A DNA stretch of 64,000 nt from Candidatus Poribacteria bacterium (lineage in GTDB: Bacteria > Poribacteria > WGA-4E > WGA-3G): NCBI GenBank assembly GCA_012270865.1, contig JAAXHL010000132.1, forward strand, positions 1 through 64,000, given 5' to 3'. The notes beneath the pieces are model-generated. The model ran no database searches. It was not told the origin of the DNA and saw only the letters and a list, made by a program, of their open reading frames with translations. Position 1 is the stretch's first letter; the number at the start of each line of letters is the position of its first letter. Shown in pieces: positions 1-7,896 of the stretch. The position numbers and the translations under genes are program-made.

Positions 1-195
1 CCAGTGGCACCGCTGGGTAGCTATGTGCGGAGAGGATAAACGCTGAAAGCATCTAAGCGTGAAACCTCCCTCAAGATAAGATATCCCACAACGTTAAGTT
101 GGTAAGACTCCTTCGAGATAAGAAGGTTGATAGGCCAGATGTGTACACCGTGTGAGCGGTTCAGCTAACTGGTACTAATAAGTCGAGGGCTTGAT
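1..195 (+). rRNA. 23S ribosomal RNA, 3' end (partial)
   Basis: The sequence carries conserved 3'-terminal 23S features: the stretch around 30-60 (ggagaggataaacgctgaaa, then catctaagcgtgaaac) and the terminal ggtactaataagtcgagggc before position 195. The gene enters from outside the window, so only domain VI remains. The exact 3' end is estimated from the family's usual ending. No tRNA is visible in the roughly 115-nt spacer to the 5S gene. Confidence 0.95.
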
Positions 196-311
196 AACTT
201 CTTTTCTTTCCACCGACCCCTCACACCTATACAATTGTCAAATATTCTTGCAAACGCTCAGTAGATACGCACCAAAACCCGCGAATCGCTGAAGCAGGCA
301 AAAAATTTTTC

Positions 312-422
312 GGTGGTTATAGCGAAGGGGACCCACCCGTACCCATCCCGAACACGGTAGTTAAGCCCTTCTGCGCTGATGATACTTCGGGGGAGACCCC
401 GCGGGAAAGTAGGTCACTGCCG
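312..422 (+). rRNA. 5S ribosomal RNA
   Basis: About 111 nt with the classic 5S landmarks: the loop region cacccgtacccatcccgaac near 337-354, gttaagcccttctgcgc, then gtaggtcactgccg at the 3' end. The 5' cggtggt pairs with the 3' actgccg to form helix I, which sets the ends to within a few bases. It follows the 23S end directly, as expected for an rrn operon. Confidence 0.95.
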
Positions 423-434
423 GAATCCCTCTCC

Positions 435-465
435 CAGGGCAGGTTGAAACCTGCCCTGTTTGTTT
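435..465 (+). terminator. Probable rrn operon terminator
   Basis: A GC-rich inverted repeat (cagggcagg at 435-443, cctgccctg at 450-458) with a six-base loop is followed by a T-rich tract (tttgttt). It lies 13 nt after the 5S gene and fits an intrinsic terminator of the rRNA operon. Confidence 0.7.
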
Positions 466-494
466 ACAGTTCCAACCCATACCCTGAATTTTTC

Positions 495-524
495 TTGACT
501 TGCCACCTCACATTGTGTTACAAT
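495..524 (+). promoter_or_regulatory. Sigma-70-like promoter before the toxin remnant
   Basis: TTGACT (495-500) and TACAAT (519-524) are separated by 18 bp. The next start codon, with ccggag upstream, is at 575. This is probably the original promoter of the toxin module whose remnant follows. Confidence 0.5.
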
Positions 525-574
525 TTCCATACTGAAAATATCTGTCTACCTTCCTTTTTCTAACCGGAGCCGCT

Positions 575-670
575 ATGCTTAATGTCATCTTCTTTCGCAC
601 CGATACAGGACGTGAACCCGTGCGAGAATGGCTCGGAGATTTTGATGAGGAAGATGGAAACTATGAATAA
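575..670 (+). pseudogene. RelE/HigB-type (Gp49-like) toxin remnant, N-terminal fragment
   Basis: A 31-codon frame starts at ATG 575 behind an ordinary ribosome site (ccggag) and promoter. It begins MLNVIFFRTDTGREPVREWL, which matches the N-terminus of phage-derived Gp49-like/HigB toxins of the RelE superfamily, usually about 100 residues long. It ends at TAA 668-670 and I see no continuation in the next frames, so it is a truncated relic and should be inactive. The stretch 671-860 holds no gene I can support. The family call rests on a short segment. Confidence 0.55.
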
Positions 671-860
671 ACATCATGGTAGCGAATTTGATACATATGT
701 AGACACTGTGAAGTTGTCCGAAAATATCCGCCTGTGAGTAAATGTGAAGTATGCCAGTTTCAAGTCGTGAAGTGATTAGAAGGTTAAAGAAAGAGAAGTG
801 GATATTATAGCAAAGCCCATAATTATTTAAACACATCAAATCGAAGTAATTCCCATCTTA

Positions 861-892
861 TTCCCCCCTGATAAGGGGGGTTAGGGGGGTTA
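861..892 (+). repeat. Dispersed palindromic repeat (cccctgataaggggg type)
   Basis: The sequence ccccctgataaggggggtta followed by ggggggtt is a short palindromic intergenic repeat. A second copy lies inside the terminal element at 63955-63985. It sits just before the point where hicA loses its 5' end, so it may mark the break. Confidence 0.6.
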
Positions 893-935
893 TCTTCGGA
901 CAAGTGTTCATTTATTTTCGGATTTTACTATAATC

Positions 936-1106
936 CACGTGGTTGGTAGCCATCACCACTACAGACATCCCAACAAGCCTGGCAAAGTGACTGTTCCACA
1001 TCCAAAGAAAGACTTACGGCAAAAGACATTGTCGAGCATCTGTTCGCAAGCAGGTTGGGACAGTTGGGATCCAACTTGGAGGAAAAAGAAGAACCGAAGA
1101 ACGTGA
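936..1106 (+). pseudogene. hicA: hicA toxin remnant, 5'-truncated
   Basis: An open frame with no start codon encodes the C-terminal half of a HicA mRNA interferase: GSHHHYRHP (containing the double-stranded-RNA-binding-fold catalytic His), then GKVTVPHPKKDL and a LSSICSQAGW tail. HicA proteins are about 60-80 residues and begin with a conserved helix ending in a GSH motif. Here everything before that motif is missing. The frame ends at TGA 1104-1106, eight bases before the hicB start, which is the normal hicA-hicB order and spacing. The toxin is therefore inactivated while the antitoxin gene remains. Confidence 0.75.
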
Positions 1107-1114
1107 GGTATTTT

Positions 1115-1462
1115 ATGCGCACACACTACCCCATTGTTATTCACAAAGACCCAGATACCGACTACTGTGTAACTGTTCCTGATCTGCCCGGTTGTATAAC
1201 CGCAGGGAATACGCTTGATGACGCACAAAGTCAAGCCGCCGAAGCAATTCAATGTCATATTGAGGGTATGTTGCTTTATAATGAATCAATCCCTCAACCA
1301 AGGGATATCGCCTTCCATCAACATAATCCAGATTACGCTGATGGACAGTGGAAATCGGTAACAGTAGTTATCCGTGACGTTTCTGAAATTCAATCTATCG
1401 AACCTGGTCCGATTCGCCGCTTTTTCCGATGGTTCAGCCAAGCTACTCAAGTACTCAGATAA
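1115..1462 (+). CDS. hicB: HicB family antitoxin
   Basis: A 115-residue protein with the HicB/UPF0150 partial RNase H-like fold: an N-terminal YPIVIHKDPDTDYCVTVPDLPG segment followed by GCITAGNTLDDAQSQAAEAI and an IEGML helix. HicB binds and neutralises the HicA mRNA interferase and often represses its own operon. The start at 1115 is preferred because gtgagg lies just upstream and homologues begin at this point; an upstream ATG at 1055 is in frame but falls inside hicA. The partner toxin is only a fragment, so this is an orphaned antitoxin. The C-terminal 25 residues (basic and aromatic) differ from typical HicB and may be altered. Confidence 0.85.
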   Translation: MRTHYPIVIHKDPDTDYCVTVPDLPGCITAGNTLDDAQSQAAEAIQCHIEGMLLYNESIPQPRDIAFHQHNPDYADGQWKSVTVVIRDVSEIQSIEPGPIRRFFRWFSQATQVLR

Positions 1463-1490
1463 GTGTATCCAATTTGCGGAGAAACAGAAG

Positions 1491-2102
1491 ATGAAATTCT
1501 TATTCACCTTAGTCATGTTGTTCGGGTTCCTAACGCTGATATACGCCGAGAAACCGCCCGAAAATATCCTCAATAACGGCGATTTCGACCTTAACCTTCA
1601 AGGATGGCACCACTGGACGCATGCCGATGCTGCTGCCCTTTTCCAAATCGAAGGGAGAAAAGCGGAACCCATCGCCGGAAAAAACGCTGTTTACATCAAA
1701 ATCAGCAAGGCAGGCGAGTTATGGCACATCCAATTCTATCAGCAGCCCTTTACCTTGGAAAAAGACATCACCTATACCTACAATTTGTGGGCAAAAAGTG
1801 AAGAGCCGAGAAGCGTCGTAATGCGTATTCTCCATCAAGGTGCCCCATGGAATGAATACGCCCGAAAATCAATTAACCTCTCCGAAGAATGGAAGGAATT
1901 CTTCATCACCTTCAAAATGACAGCTGATGATGTCAATACACGGGCTGGAATCATCATGGGCGCAGAGAAAGTCGATGTCTGGCTTGACCATATCCGACTC
2001 TACGAAGGCGAATATGTAAGCGACATTGAGGGTGCCGAACCACACGCAGTTGAACCGTCAAACAAATTAACAACGACTTGGGCAACACTCAAATCGTTTT
2101 AG
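1491..2102 (+). CDS. Secreted carbohydrate-binding-module-like protein
   Basis: 203 residues. A signal peptide (MKFLFTLVMLFGFLTLIYA) is followed by ENILNNGDFDLNLQGWHHW, the usual opening of CBM4/9-type beta-sandwich modules (NLVxNGDFExGLxxW). The rest fits the same fold: alternating strands, YTYNLWAKSEEPR near the middle and VDVWLDHIRLYEGE at the end. Such modules bind sugars when fused to glycosidases; here the module stands alone, so its ligand is unknown. The start at 1491 is chosen for the signal peptide and the ggag site 10 nt upstream. Its stop codon overlaps the AGGAGG of the next gene, so the two are probably co-transcribed and translationally coupled. Confidence 0.75.
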   Translation: MKFLFTLVMLFGFLTLIYAEKPPENILNNGDFDLNLQGWHHWTHADAAALFQIEGRKAEPIAGKNAVYIKISKAGELWHIQFYQQPFTLEKDITYTYNLWAKSEEPRSVVMRILHQGAPWNEYARKSINLSEEWKEFFITFKMTADDVNTRAGIIMGAEKVDVWLDHIRLYEGEYVSDIEGAEPHAVEPSNKLTTTWATLKSF

Positions 2103-2116
2103 GAGGAGTCGGTAAA

Positions 2117-2656
2117 ATGGCAAAATTATACAAACAAATTTCACCCAAATTACAGCAATTTATCGAAGACCAAAAAATCTTCTTCGTCGCAACCGCGACA
2201 GCCGACAGTAGAATTAATCTATCTCCGAAAGGCATGGATTCCTTGCGCGTCCTTGCCCCAAACCGTGTCGCTTGGCTCAACGTAACAGGCAGCGGAAACG
2301 AGACCGCCGCACACGTTCAAGAAAACCCACGAATGACGCTTATGTTCACTGCCTTTGAGGATAACCCTTTAATCCTCCGACTCTACGGCACCGCAAGAGC
2401 CATCCACAAAGACGATCTTGAATGGGGGTTACTCTTCCCGTTATTCACGCCACTACCCGGTGCGAGGCAAATCTTTGATCTTACCATTGACCTCGTACAA
2501 ACTTCGTGCGGAATGGCTGTCCCGCTCTATAATTATATCGGTGAAAGAGAACAGTTAAACGCATGGGCAACCAAGAAAGGCGAGGAAGGCGTGGAGACGT
2601 ATTGGAAAGAGACCAACCACACCAGCCTTGATGGAAAACCTACCCATTTTGCTTAA
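2117..2656 (+). CDS. Pyridoxamine 5'-phosphate oxidase-related FMN-binding protein
   Basis: 179 residues with the split-barrel flavin fold of the PNPOx-like family. Visible features are FIEDQKIFFVATATADSRINLSPKG (phosphate-binding strand-turn-strand), AWLNVTGSGNETAAHVQENPRMTLMF and LRLYGTARAI. Proteins of this type bind FMN or related cofactors; the short C-terminal extension with TSCGMAVPLYNY resembles the uncharacterised subgroup with that motif and not PdxH itself. The start is fixed by AGGAGG at 2101-2106, nine bases before ATG 2117. The substrate cannot be told from sequence. It lies directly behind the CBM-like gene. Confidence 0.8.
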   Translation: MAKLYKQISPKLQQFIEDQKIFFVATATADSRINLSPKGMDSLRVLAPNRVAWLNVTGSGNETAAHVQENPRMTLMFTAFEDNPLILRLYGTARAIHKDDLEWGLLFPLFTPLPGARQIFDLTIDLVQTSCGMAVPLYNYIGEREQLNAWATKKGEEGVETYWKETNHTSLDGKPTHFA

Positions 2657-2757
2657 AACTTCTGATAGTCCCCGCACTTATAAAATCTCACAGTCCGTTG
2701 AAAACTGTGAAATTTGCCACGCCTTTTTACGCATGCGGAAAAACCTCCAAAGTTCTC

Positions 2758-2787
2758 TTGCACATAAGCCCAAAAACAGTGTATAAT
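2758..2787 (+). promoter_or_regulatory. Sigma-70-like promoter for the metalloprotease gene
   Basis: TTGCAC (2758-2763) and a perfect TATAAT (2782-2787) are spaced by 18 bp in the 200-nt gap after the FMN-binding protein gene. The next gene starts at 2860, giving a leader of roughly 65 nt. Confidence 0.6.
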
Positions 2788-2859
2788 ATACATCGGTGTC
2801 GAATATACAAGTCCTGTCAAATATAAAAAAAAACGAGCAAAAACCCAATAACTAAAAAC

Positions 2860-5448
2860 ATGAAATTGTCATTTATCTGCATTATCGCGCTCTCTATAAC
2901 GTGTTTGTCTACGACACACGCACTTCCACCAGATGCCGAACTCCAGCATGCAATCCAAACCGCTCGGAAGTTCACGAACCTGAAACCTCGTTACACCCAC
3001 AACGAAATCACTGAATGTGCGACCGACAGTTTTGTCACACTCGCCAAGAATTGGCACAATTTACCGGCGATGTATCGTCAGGAATTCAAGCCGATTTTCC
3101 TACGACCCGGACTCCCCGGCAGCTTCTTCGGCGATGTGGAATTGCCACAAAAATTTACCACACCGCACTTCAGACTCCACTACACGCGCGTCGGACCCCA
3201 CGCACCGCCACTTGAAGATTTTCATCCACGAGACGGTGTCCCTGATTATGTAGACCTCTGTGCCGATGCAATGGAACGCGCCTATCACGTCCAAATCGAC
3301 CTGATGGGATTCAAAGTCCCCTATATCGACTTCTGGGCAGCACAAAACGGCGGCGATCATAAATATGATGTCTATCTCTTCACGTTCCCCGCACTCGGTA
3401 TCACCACAGCGGATTGGTTTGAAGGACGCGTCTTATCTACAGCACTGACCGTCGCCCCTTACTTCATGATTAATTCCCGTATCTACGATTATGTCGGGAA
3501 ATCCGAAGGCATCCGTTATCTGGAGACAACCTGCACCCACGAATTCCTGCACGGTGTCCAATTCGGATACAACGCCTATATGCCGATATGGTTCATGGAG
3601 GCATCCGCAACTTGGATAGAAGTCATGACCTACGACGGCGGACGCATTGATGACGGCGACACACTACCGGATCCTGATGAACCCAACGAAACCGATTCCT
3701 ATAACTTTTACATCCATCAACTTCGGCGTTGGTTTCAAATACCGGATATTTCTCTTGAAAGTCGCATCGGCGACCATGAATACGGCTCTGTTATCTGGGC
3801 GTTGTATATGGCAGAACGATTCGGATACGATATTATCCGCCAGTTTTACGGAAATACCACCGATGGCAGTTATCGAGAGATGGGGAACTTCTACGATGTT
3901 TTTACGAATAACGGGACCACACTCGCTGAAGCTTTCAAGACCTTCACCGTGTGGAATTATTTCACCCACAACCGCGCGAACACGGCAACCGATATGCCCG
4001 GCTACAAGTTTGCACATCGTTTCCCACCAGTGGCTATTCATCCAAACGATGTCCATACCAGTTATCCGATCCATGCAGATTTCGATTCTGAACAAATGCC
4101 TGAACATTTCGCATCAAGGTACATCGTCTTCCGACCTACAGGCGTTATGCCAGAGTTTGCAGTCAAAATTGATGGCGCAGACCTCGCACCGATAGATATG
4201 CGAAACCTAACACATACCGATCAAGAAAGAATTCAGTCCGAATTAGATCGACACACGTTTACCGGATTGCGTGGATGGGCTGCAAAATTTATCGTCAGGA
4301 AACGGAACGGCACAACGGAAATCAGAGAGGCGTTCACCTATCAACGTTCGCAAGAAGCACAGATGACCTTCAAAGATTTCGGCGGAGATATTCAGGAGAT
4401 TACGCTCGTTCTCATCAATATGCATCCCGATGTCGAGCAGGTTATAGTTCCCGGCGGAACTTTCGGAGGTGCTGTCAGTTATACGGCAGGCGCGCCCCCA
4501 ACAGGGATGCTTTCCAACGCTACCGTCTCACAAGGTAGCACTGGACCCGTCGTGGCGTGGGACGTTGACAACCCGACCGACATTCGTAACGTGGTGATTG
4601 TCAGAAAACGCTACCGTCTACAAAGCGAAACGGATGTGCCACAACCTTTCCAGAGTGCCGATGAAGTCCTCGCCGCCGCTGATCGAGACGGAAACGGTAT
4701 CCCTGAAAACGATATAGAGATCGTCGGACGCGTCGGAAGCACACAAACCCGATTTGAAGACACAACTGTCTTTGAAGCGATTGATATTGATAGCGAGGCC
4801 CCCTATTATTACGCCGTTGTACCTGTTAACGCAATGGGGATTATGGGAACACCGAGCATTGTGCCGAACAGCATCGTTCCGAGGATTGACGCAGCGAACG
4901 GCGCACCCGCGTTTTTCATTCAGACGCAACCGCGCGGCACAGGTGAATGGCAGGTTGAAGTGCAAAGCACACAGCCACTACAACGCGCACCACATCTAAC
5001 GGTGGAAAGTCCCAATAGAGATGATTATACCGTCTTTCTCAGGCAGGAAACGGCAACGAAATGGATCGGAACGCTTCGCACTAACGGATTTCCACCGACA
5101 GGGATCTATCTTTACAAAATTAGTGGACAGACACCCTCTGGCGTAACAGGCACTCGAATCTGGCAAGGGCAAACCTTCAACTATATCGCGAATAGTGCTG
5201 AACGGGTTGTCACAGTCGCGCCCAACCCGCTCTATGTCGCCCAAGGAAAACATCTGTCGTTCTATCCAAAGGGATTAACCGTTGAAATCTACGACGCTTT
5301 CGGAAGCTTGATTAAAGTAGTCGACAACGCTTCCGAATGGGATTGCACAAACGCACGCGGTGAAATGGTCTGCACCGGACTCTACTTTTTCCGGGCAACC
5401 GACGGAAACGGATTCCAAAGCACCGGCAAATTCTGTGTGGTGAAATGA
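2860..5448 (+). CDS. Secreted zinc metalloprotease (MXAN_6640-like) with C-terminal sorting-type domain
   Basis: 862 residues. An N-terminal signal peptide ends near residue 22. The catalytic region has H227-E-F-L-H231 (HExxH), followed by WFMEASATW with E247 as the likely third zinc ligand, which is a gluzincin-like arrangement; the surrounding THEFLHGVQFGYN is typical of the MXAN_6640 family of putative metalloproteases. After about residue 560 come fibronectin-like segments (VVAWDVDNPTDIRNVVIVRK, PYYYAVVPVNAMGIMG). The last 70 residues (VEIYDAFGSLIKVVDN to GLYFFRATDGNGF) form a FlgD-Ig/type-A sorting-like domain. It is probably an exported cell-surface or secreted protease. Its stop overlaps the start of the following lipoprotein gene (ATGATG). 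Confidence 0.8.
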   Translation: MKLSFICIIALSITCLSTTHALPPDAELQHAIQTARKFTNLKPRYTHNEITECATDSFVTLAKNWHNLPAMYRQEFKPIFLRPGLPGSFFGDVELPQKFTTPHFRLHYTRVGPHAPPLEDFHPRDGVPDYVDLCADAMERAYHVQIDLMGFKVPYIDFWAAQNGGDHKYDVYLFTFPALGITTADWFEGRVLSTALTVAPYFMINSRIYDYVGKSEGIRYLETTCTHEFLHGVQFGYNAYMPIWFMEASATWIEVMTYDGGRIDDGDTLPDPDEPNETDSYNFYIHQLRRWFQIPDISLESRIGDHEYGSVIWALYMAERFGYDIIRQFYGNTTDGSYREMGNFYDVFTNNGTTLAEAFKTFTVWNYFTHNRANTATDMPGYKFAHRFPPVAIHPNDVHTSYPIHADFDSEQMPEHFASRYIVFRPTGVMPEFAVKIDGADLAPIDMRNLTHTDQERIQSELDRHTFTGLRGWAAKFIVRKRNGTTEIREAFTYQRSQEAQMTFKDFGGDIQEITLVLINMHPDVEQVIVPGGTFGGAVSYTAGAPPTGMLSNATVSQGSTGPVVAWDVDNPTDIRNVVIVRKRYRLQSETDVPQPFQSADEVLAAADRDGNGIPENDIEIVGRVGSTQTRFEDTTVFEAIDIDSEAPYYYAVVPVNAMGIMGTPSIVPNSIVPRIDAANGAPAFFIQTQPRGTGEWQVEVQSTQPLQRAPHLTVESPNRDDYTVFLRQETATKWIGTLRTNGFPPTGIYLYKISGQTPSGVTGTRIWQGQTFNYIANSAERVVTVAPNPLYVAQGKHLSFYPKGLTVEIYDAFGSLIKVVDNASEWDCTNARGEMVCTGLYFFRATDGNGFQSTGKFCVVK

Positions 5449-6455
5449 TGAACAGTTATCAGTTGTCAGTTATCGGTTGTCAGCAATCAGCAGAATGGCA
5501 GTCAGCAGTCAGGAGACAGCAGACGATGAAAACAGACAGAAGAAGGCAAGAATGGAAGCAGATGCCTCCACGCTTCCACGCTTCCACGCTTCCATCACTA
5601 TCACTGAAAGCCGAAGGTTTCCGAAGGGTTCCGAAAGCCATTTTTCTCCTATTTTTCTTCCTATTTCTCGTAGCCTGTGGCGACGAAGGACTCGTTGACC
5701 CGCACGGTGAAATCACGCTGCCACCGCTGAATACAACCGGACGACTCCACGCGATTGACTTCCCAACGGATACAGGCTCCGCATGGACATACATAAACGT
5801 GGACACCGATCAGGAATTCACGCTCCGCGTTGAAGGAACACGCGATATCAGTGGAACAACACATCGGCAGATGACTGTCAGCGAACTCAACCCCGTCAAC
5901 GAAGACCAATTCAACTGGCAGGCTATTGACCATTTGGTCGCGAACGCCTTTTACCTTCGGTTAGATGCTGAATTTCTGGATGTATTCCCGTTCCCGGTTT
6001 TTGCGACCTACTTCTCTAAAACTGCGCAAGCCTTCGAGGAATCCGCCTTCGACATTTTCCTGCCCTCCTCTGCCAATACCGTTACAATCCAACACGAGAA
6101 ACATTTCCCGCCGCGCCGTCTCTGGGACTTTCCGTTACAAGTCGGAAAGCAGTGGGTCGTTTTTGAGAAAACCACAGGGATACCTGTTGAAGTTACGCGG
6201 TATGTCGCAGAGAAGGATGTACAGGTTACCGTTCCCGCCGGGAGTTATACGACGTATGTCGTTCACGAAGAGGTCGTCTACGGTGATAGTGCCGACCCAT
6301 CGATTTTCTTGATTAGTCCGCCAGCGGTCTATTGGATTGCCCCCGCCATCGGTGTCGTCCAATATAGATACAGCCGTTATCGCGCAACTGACGAGTTGTT
6401 TTCAGAGACCTACGCCCTTAAAAGTTTCCATCTACCCGGACCCAATACCGATTAG
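5445..6455 (+). CDS. Lipoprotein of unknown function
   Basis: Up to 336 residues. A hydrophobic stretch ending FLFLVAC (Cys78 from the first ATG) is a lipoprotein signal, so the mature protein starts at that Cys and is membrane-anchored. The body is beta-rich (PTDTGSAWTYINVDTDQEFTLRVEGTRD-like strands, pattern only) with no family I recognise; proteins measuring WTY...G..V can be beta-barrel-like scaffolds. The first 50 codons are odd: bases 5453-5520 are a repeat-family arm and 5570-5596 a run of cttccacg units, so the true start may be ATG 5526 or later. No clear ribosome site is visible. The upstream stop overlap suggests coupling to the metalloprotease gene. Confidence 0.65.
   Translation: MMNSYQLSVIGCQQSAEWQSAVRRQQTMKTDRRRQEWKQMPPRFHASTLPSLSLKAEGFRRVPKAIFLLFFFLFLVACGDEGLVDPHGEITLPPLNTTGRLHAIDFPTDTGSAWTYINVDTDQEFTLRVEGTRDISGTTHRQMTVSELNPVNEDQFNWQAIDHLVANAFYLRLDAEFLDVFPFPVFATYFSKTAQAFEESAFDIFLPSSANTVTIQHEKHFPPRRLWDFPLQVGKQWVVFEKTTGIPVEVTRYVAEKDVQVTVPAGSYTTYVVHEEVVYGDSADPSIFLISPPAVYWIAPAIGVVQYRYSRYRATDELFSETYALKSFHLPGPNTD
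5453..5520 (+). repeat. Arm of the TTATCAGT-type intergenic palindrome family
   Basis: Degenerate tandem units (gttatcagttgtcagttatc, then ggttgtcagcaatcagcag) match the left arms of the elements at 46556 and 50836. Only one arm is evident, and it overlaps the annotated 5' end of the lipoprotein gene. Confidence 0.55.
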
Positions 6456-6469
6456 AATAAGAAGGAAAA

Positions 6470-6538
6470 GATTAGAAGATTGGAAGATTGGAAGATTGAC
6501 GAAAGACTCTTTTTCCATCCTTCCACTCTTCCATCCCG
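6470..6538 (+). repeat. Imperfect palindrome of the intergenic repeat family (agattggaag variant)
   Basis: Left arm units ttagaagattggaagattgg and right arm ccatccttccactcttccat are roughly complementary around a gactctttt centre. It fills the space between the lipoprotein stop and the FAD protein start, like the other members between genes. Confidence 0.6.
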
Positions 6539-6545
6539 AAGAGTG

Positions 6546-7856
6546 ATGAAAACCCTTGCACATCGCAACATTCCGATTACCATAATCGGTGGCGGAATAC
6601 ACGGCGTATCTATTGCCCTCCGATTACTTCGTGAAGTACCGACAGCAGCGAACCGTCTCGCAATCGTTGATTGCCATCTGCTGCCGCTTACCCAGTGGCG
6701 ACGCAAAACAGAACGTCAAGGGATGACCTTCCTCCGTTCACCCGCTGTTCATCATATCACACCGGATGCACTCGGTATTGTTGAATACGCAGAACGCCAT
6801 AACCGAACGGATGAGTTGGCACCCCCATACTCGCAGCCTTCTACGCAGCTCTTTTGGGATTTCTGCGCGGATACCCTCTCGTCCGTAGGGGCAGGGTCTC
6901 CCTACCCGTCTGGAGAGATAAGTTTTCCCTCGTCCGTAGGGGCAGGGTCTCCCTGCCCGCCGAGGCATAACATCTACCATCAATTTGAGGTAGCAAAATT
7001 ACGGTGGGACAAAGGCGCAGGCAAATTTCCGTTCCGACTCATCTCAACCAACGAAGAAGGGTTTCGGAGCAGTTGTGTCATCCTCGCTATCGGTGCCGAC
7101 GATTGCGCTTATATACCACCGGAATTTAAGCAGTGGCAACGTCAATATCCTAAAACGGTTCTACACGCATCGCAATTTACAGTCGGTTCTGAAGGTAAGC
7201 AAGACAGTGGGAGTAAAATTGTCATCGTTGGCGGTGGATTAACGGCGGGAACACTCGCCAAAAGTCTCAGCGAGCGCGGGCATCGTATGGTGTTAATTGC
7301 ACGGAAAGCGTTGAAGACAGAGCAGTTTGATTTTCCGCCGATCTGGTTGGGCCCCAAGGCACTCGCCGAATTCGCACACGAGACCGATTTCCGGCGACGT
7401 TACGACATCATTCAGCAAAATAGGGGTGAAGGAAGCATTACCCCCGATATTATGGAGACGTTGATGCGTGCTTCAAATATTGATCTCTATTCTAAAACCT
7501 GTATCCGTAACATCATCGCGACCGAAGAATGCCCATCAGCACAAAGGCTACAAATTGAAACGACGCGAGGCACTATTACAGATGTGTCTCACGTCATTTT
7601 AGCAACAGGATATCGATTTGATCTACGTCGTTACGGATTTTTGGCGGAATTAATCGCAAAACACCAAATTCCGCTCGTCCGTGGCTTACCCTGTCTGGAT
7701 GACGATTTACAACTCAAACCGATCCAGAATCTATTTTGTTCCGGTACGATAGCGCAACTCCAAATAGGACCTGCTTCCGGCAACATCGCTGGTGCCAACC
7801 TCGCCTACGAACGCCTTCAGAAAAAATTACACCCACATCTCAGAAACAATCCCTGA
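6546..7856 (+). CDS. FAD-dependent monooxygenase-like oxidoreductase
   Basis: 436 residues with two Rossmann dinucleotide motifs: ITIIGGGIHGVSIA (Gly15-16-17, FAD) and KIVIVGGGLTAGTLA (Gly229-231, NAD(P)H). The flavoprotein-monooxygenase C-terminal signature VILATGYRFD lies near residues 350-360. This layout resembles the lysine/ornithine N-monooxygenase and related FAD/NAD(P)-binding families, but the substrate is not evident. The start at 6546 is taken where the Rossmann strand begins; an ATG at 6480 is in frame but lies inside a repeat. Residues about 112-138 are encoded by a duplicated palindromic repeat (6879-6959) and form an extra loop between conserved segments. The next gene is convergent. 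Confidence 0.75.
   Translation: MKTLAHRNIPITIIGGGIHGVSIALRLLREVPTAANRLAIVDCHLLPLTQWRRKTERQGMTFLRSPAVHHITPDALGIVEYAERHNRTDELAPPYSQPSTQLFWDFCADTLSSVGAGSPYPSGEISFPSSVGAGSPCPPRHNIYHQFEVAKLRWDKGAGKFPFRLISTNEEGFRSSCVILAIGADDCAYIPPEFKQWQRQYPKTVLHASQFTVGSEGKQDSGSKIVIVGGGLTAGTLAKSLSERGHRMVLIARKALKTEQFDFPPIWLGPKALAEFAHETDFRRRYDIIQQNRGEGSITPDIMETLMRASNIDLYSKTCIRNIIATEECPSAQRLQIETTRGTITDVSHVILATGYRFDLRRYGFLAELIAKHQIPLVRGLPCLDDDLQLKPIQNLFCSGTIAQLQIGPASGNIAGANLAYERLQKKLHPHLRNNP
6879..6959 (+). repeat. In-frame duplicated palindromic repeat inside a coding region
   Basis: Two 30-bp near-identical units (6879-6908 and 6930-6959, starting tcgtccgtaggggcagggtc) are separated by 21 bp, a period of 51 bp or 17 codons. 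The second unit contains the perfect palindrome gggcagggtctccctgccc. The unit adds SSVGAGSPxP twice to the FAD protein without breaking its frame. Confidence 0.8.
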
Positions 7857-7896
7857 CCTGAGTCCGCAGTTACCCTATCAAGCGCGCACAACTCAT

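Noticed and set aside
195..311. tRNA in the 23S-5S spacer
   Set aside because: No cloverleaf or TTCGANNC loop is visible there.
6879..6959. CRISPR-like array
   Set aside because: Only two units are present, the spacing is coding and in frame, and no cas genes are nearby. The tandem actgacaact arrays are also too short and degenerate.
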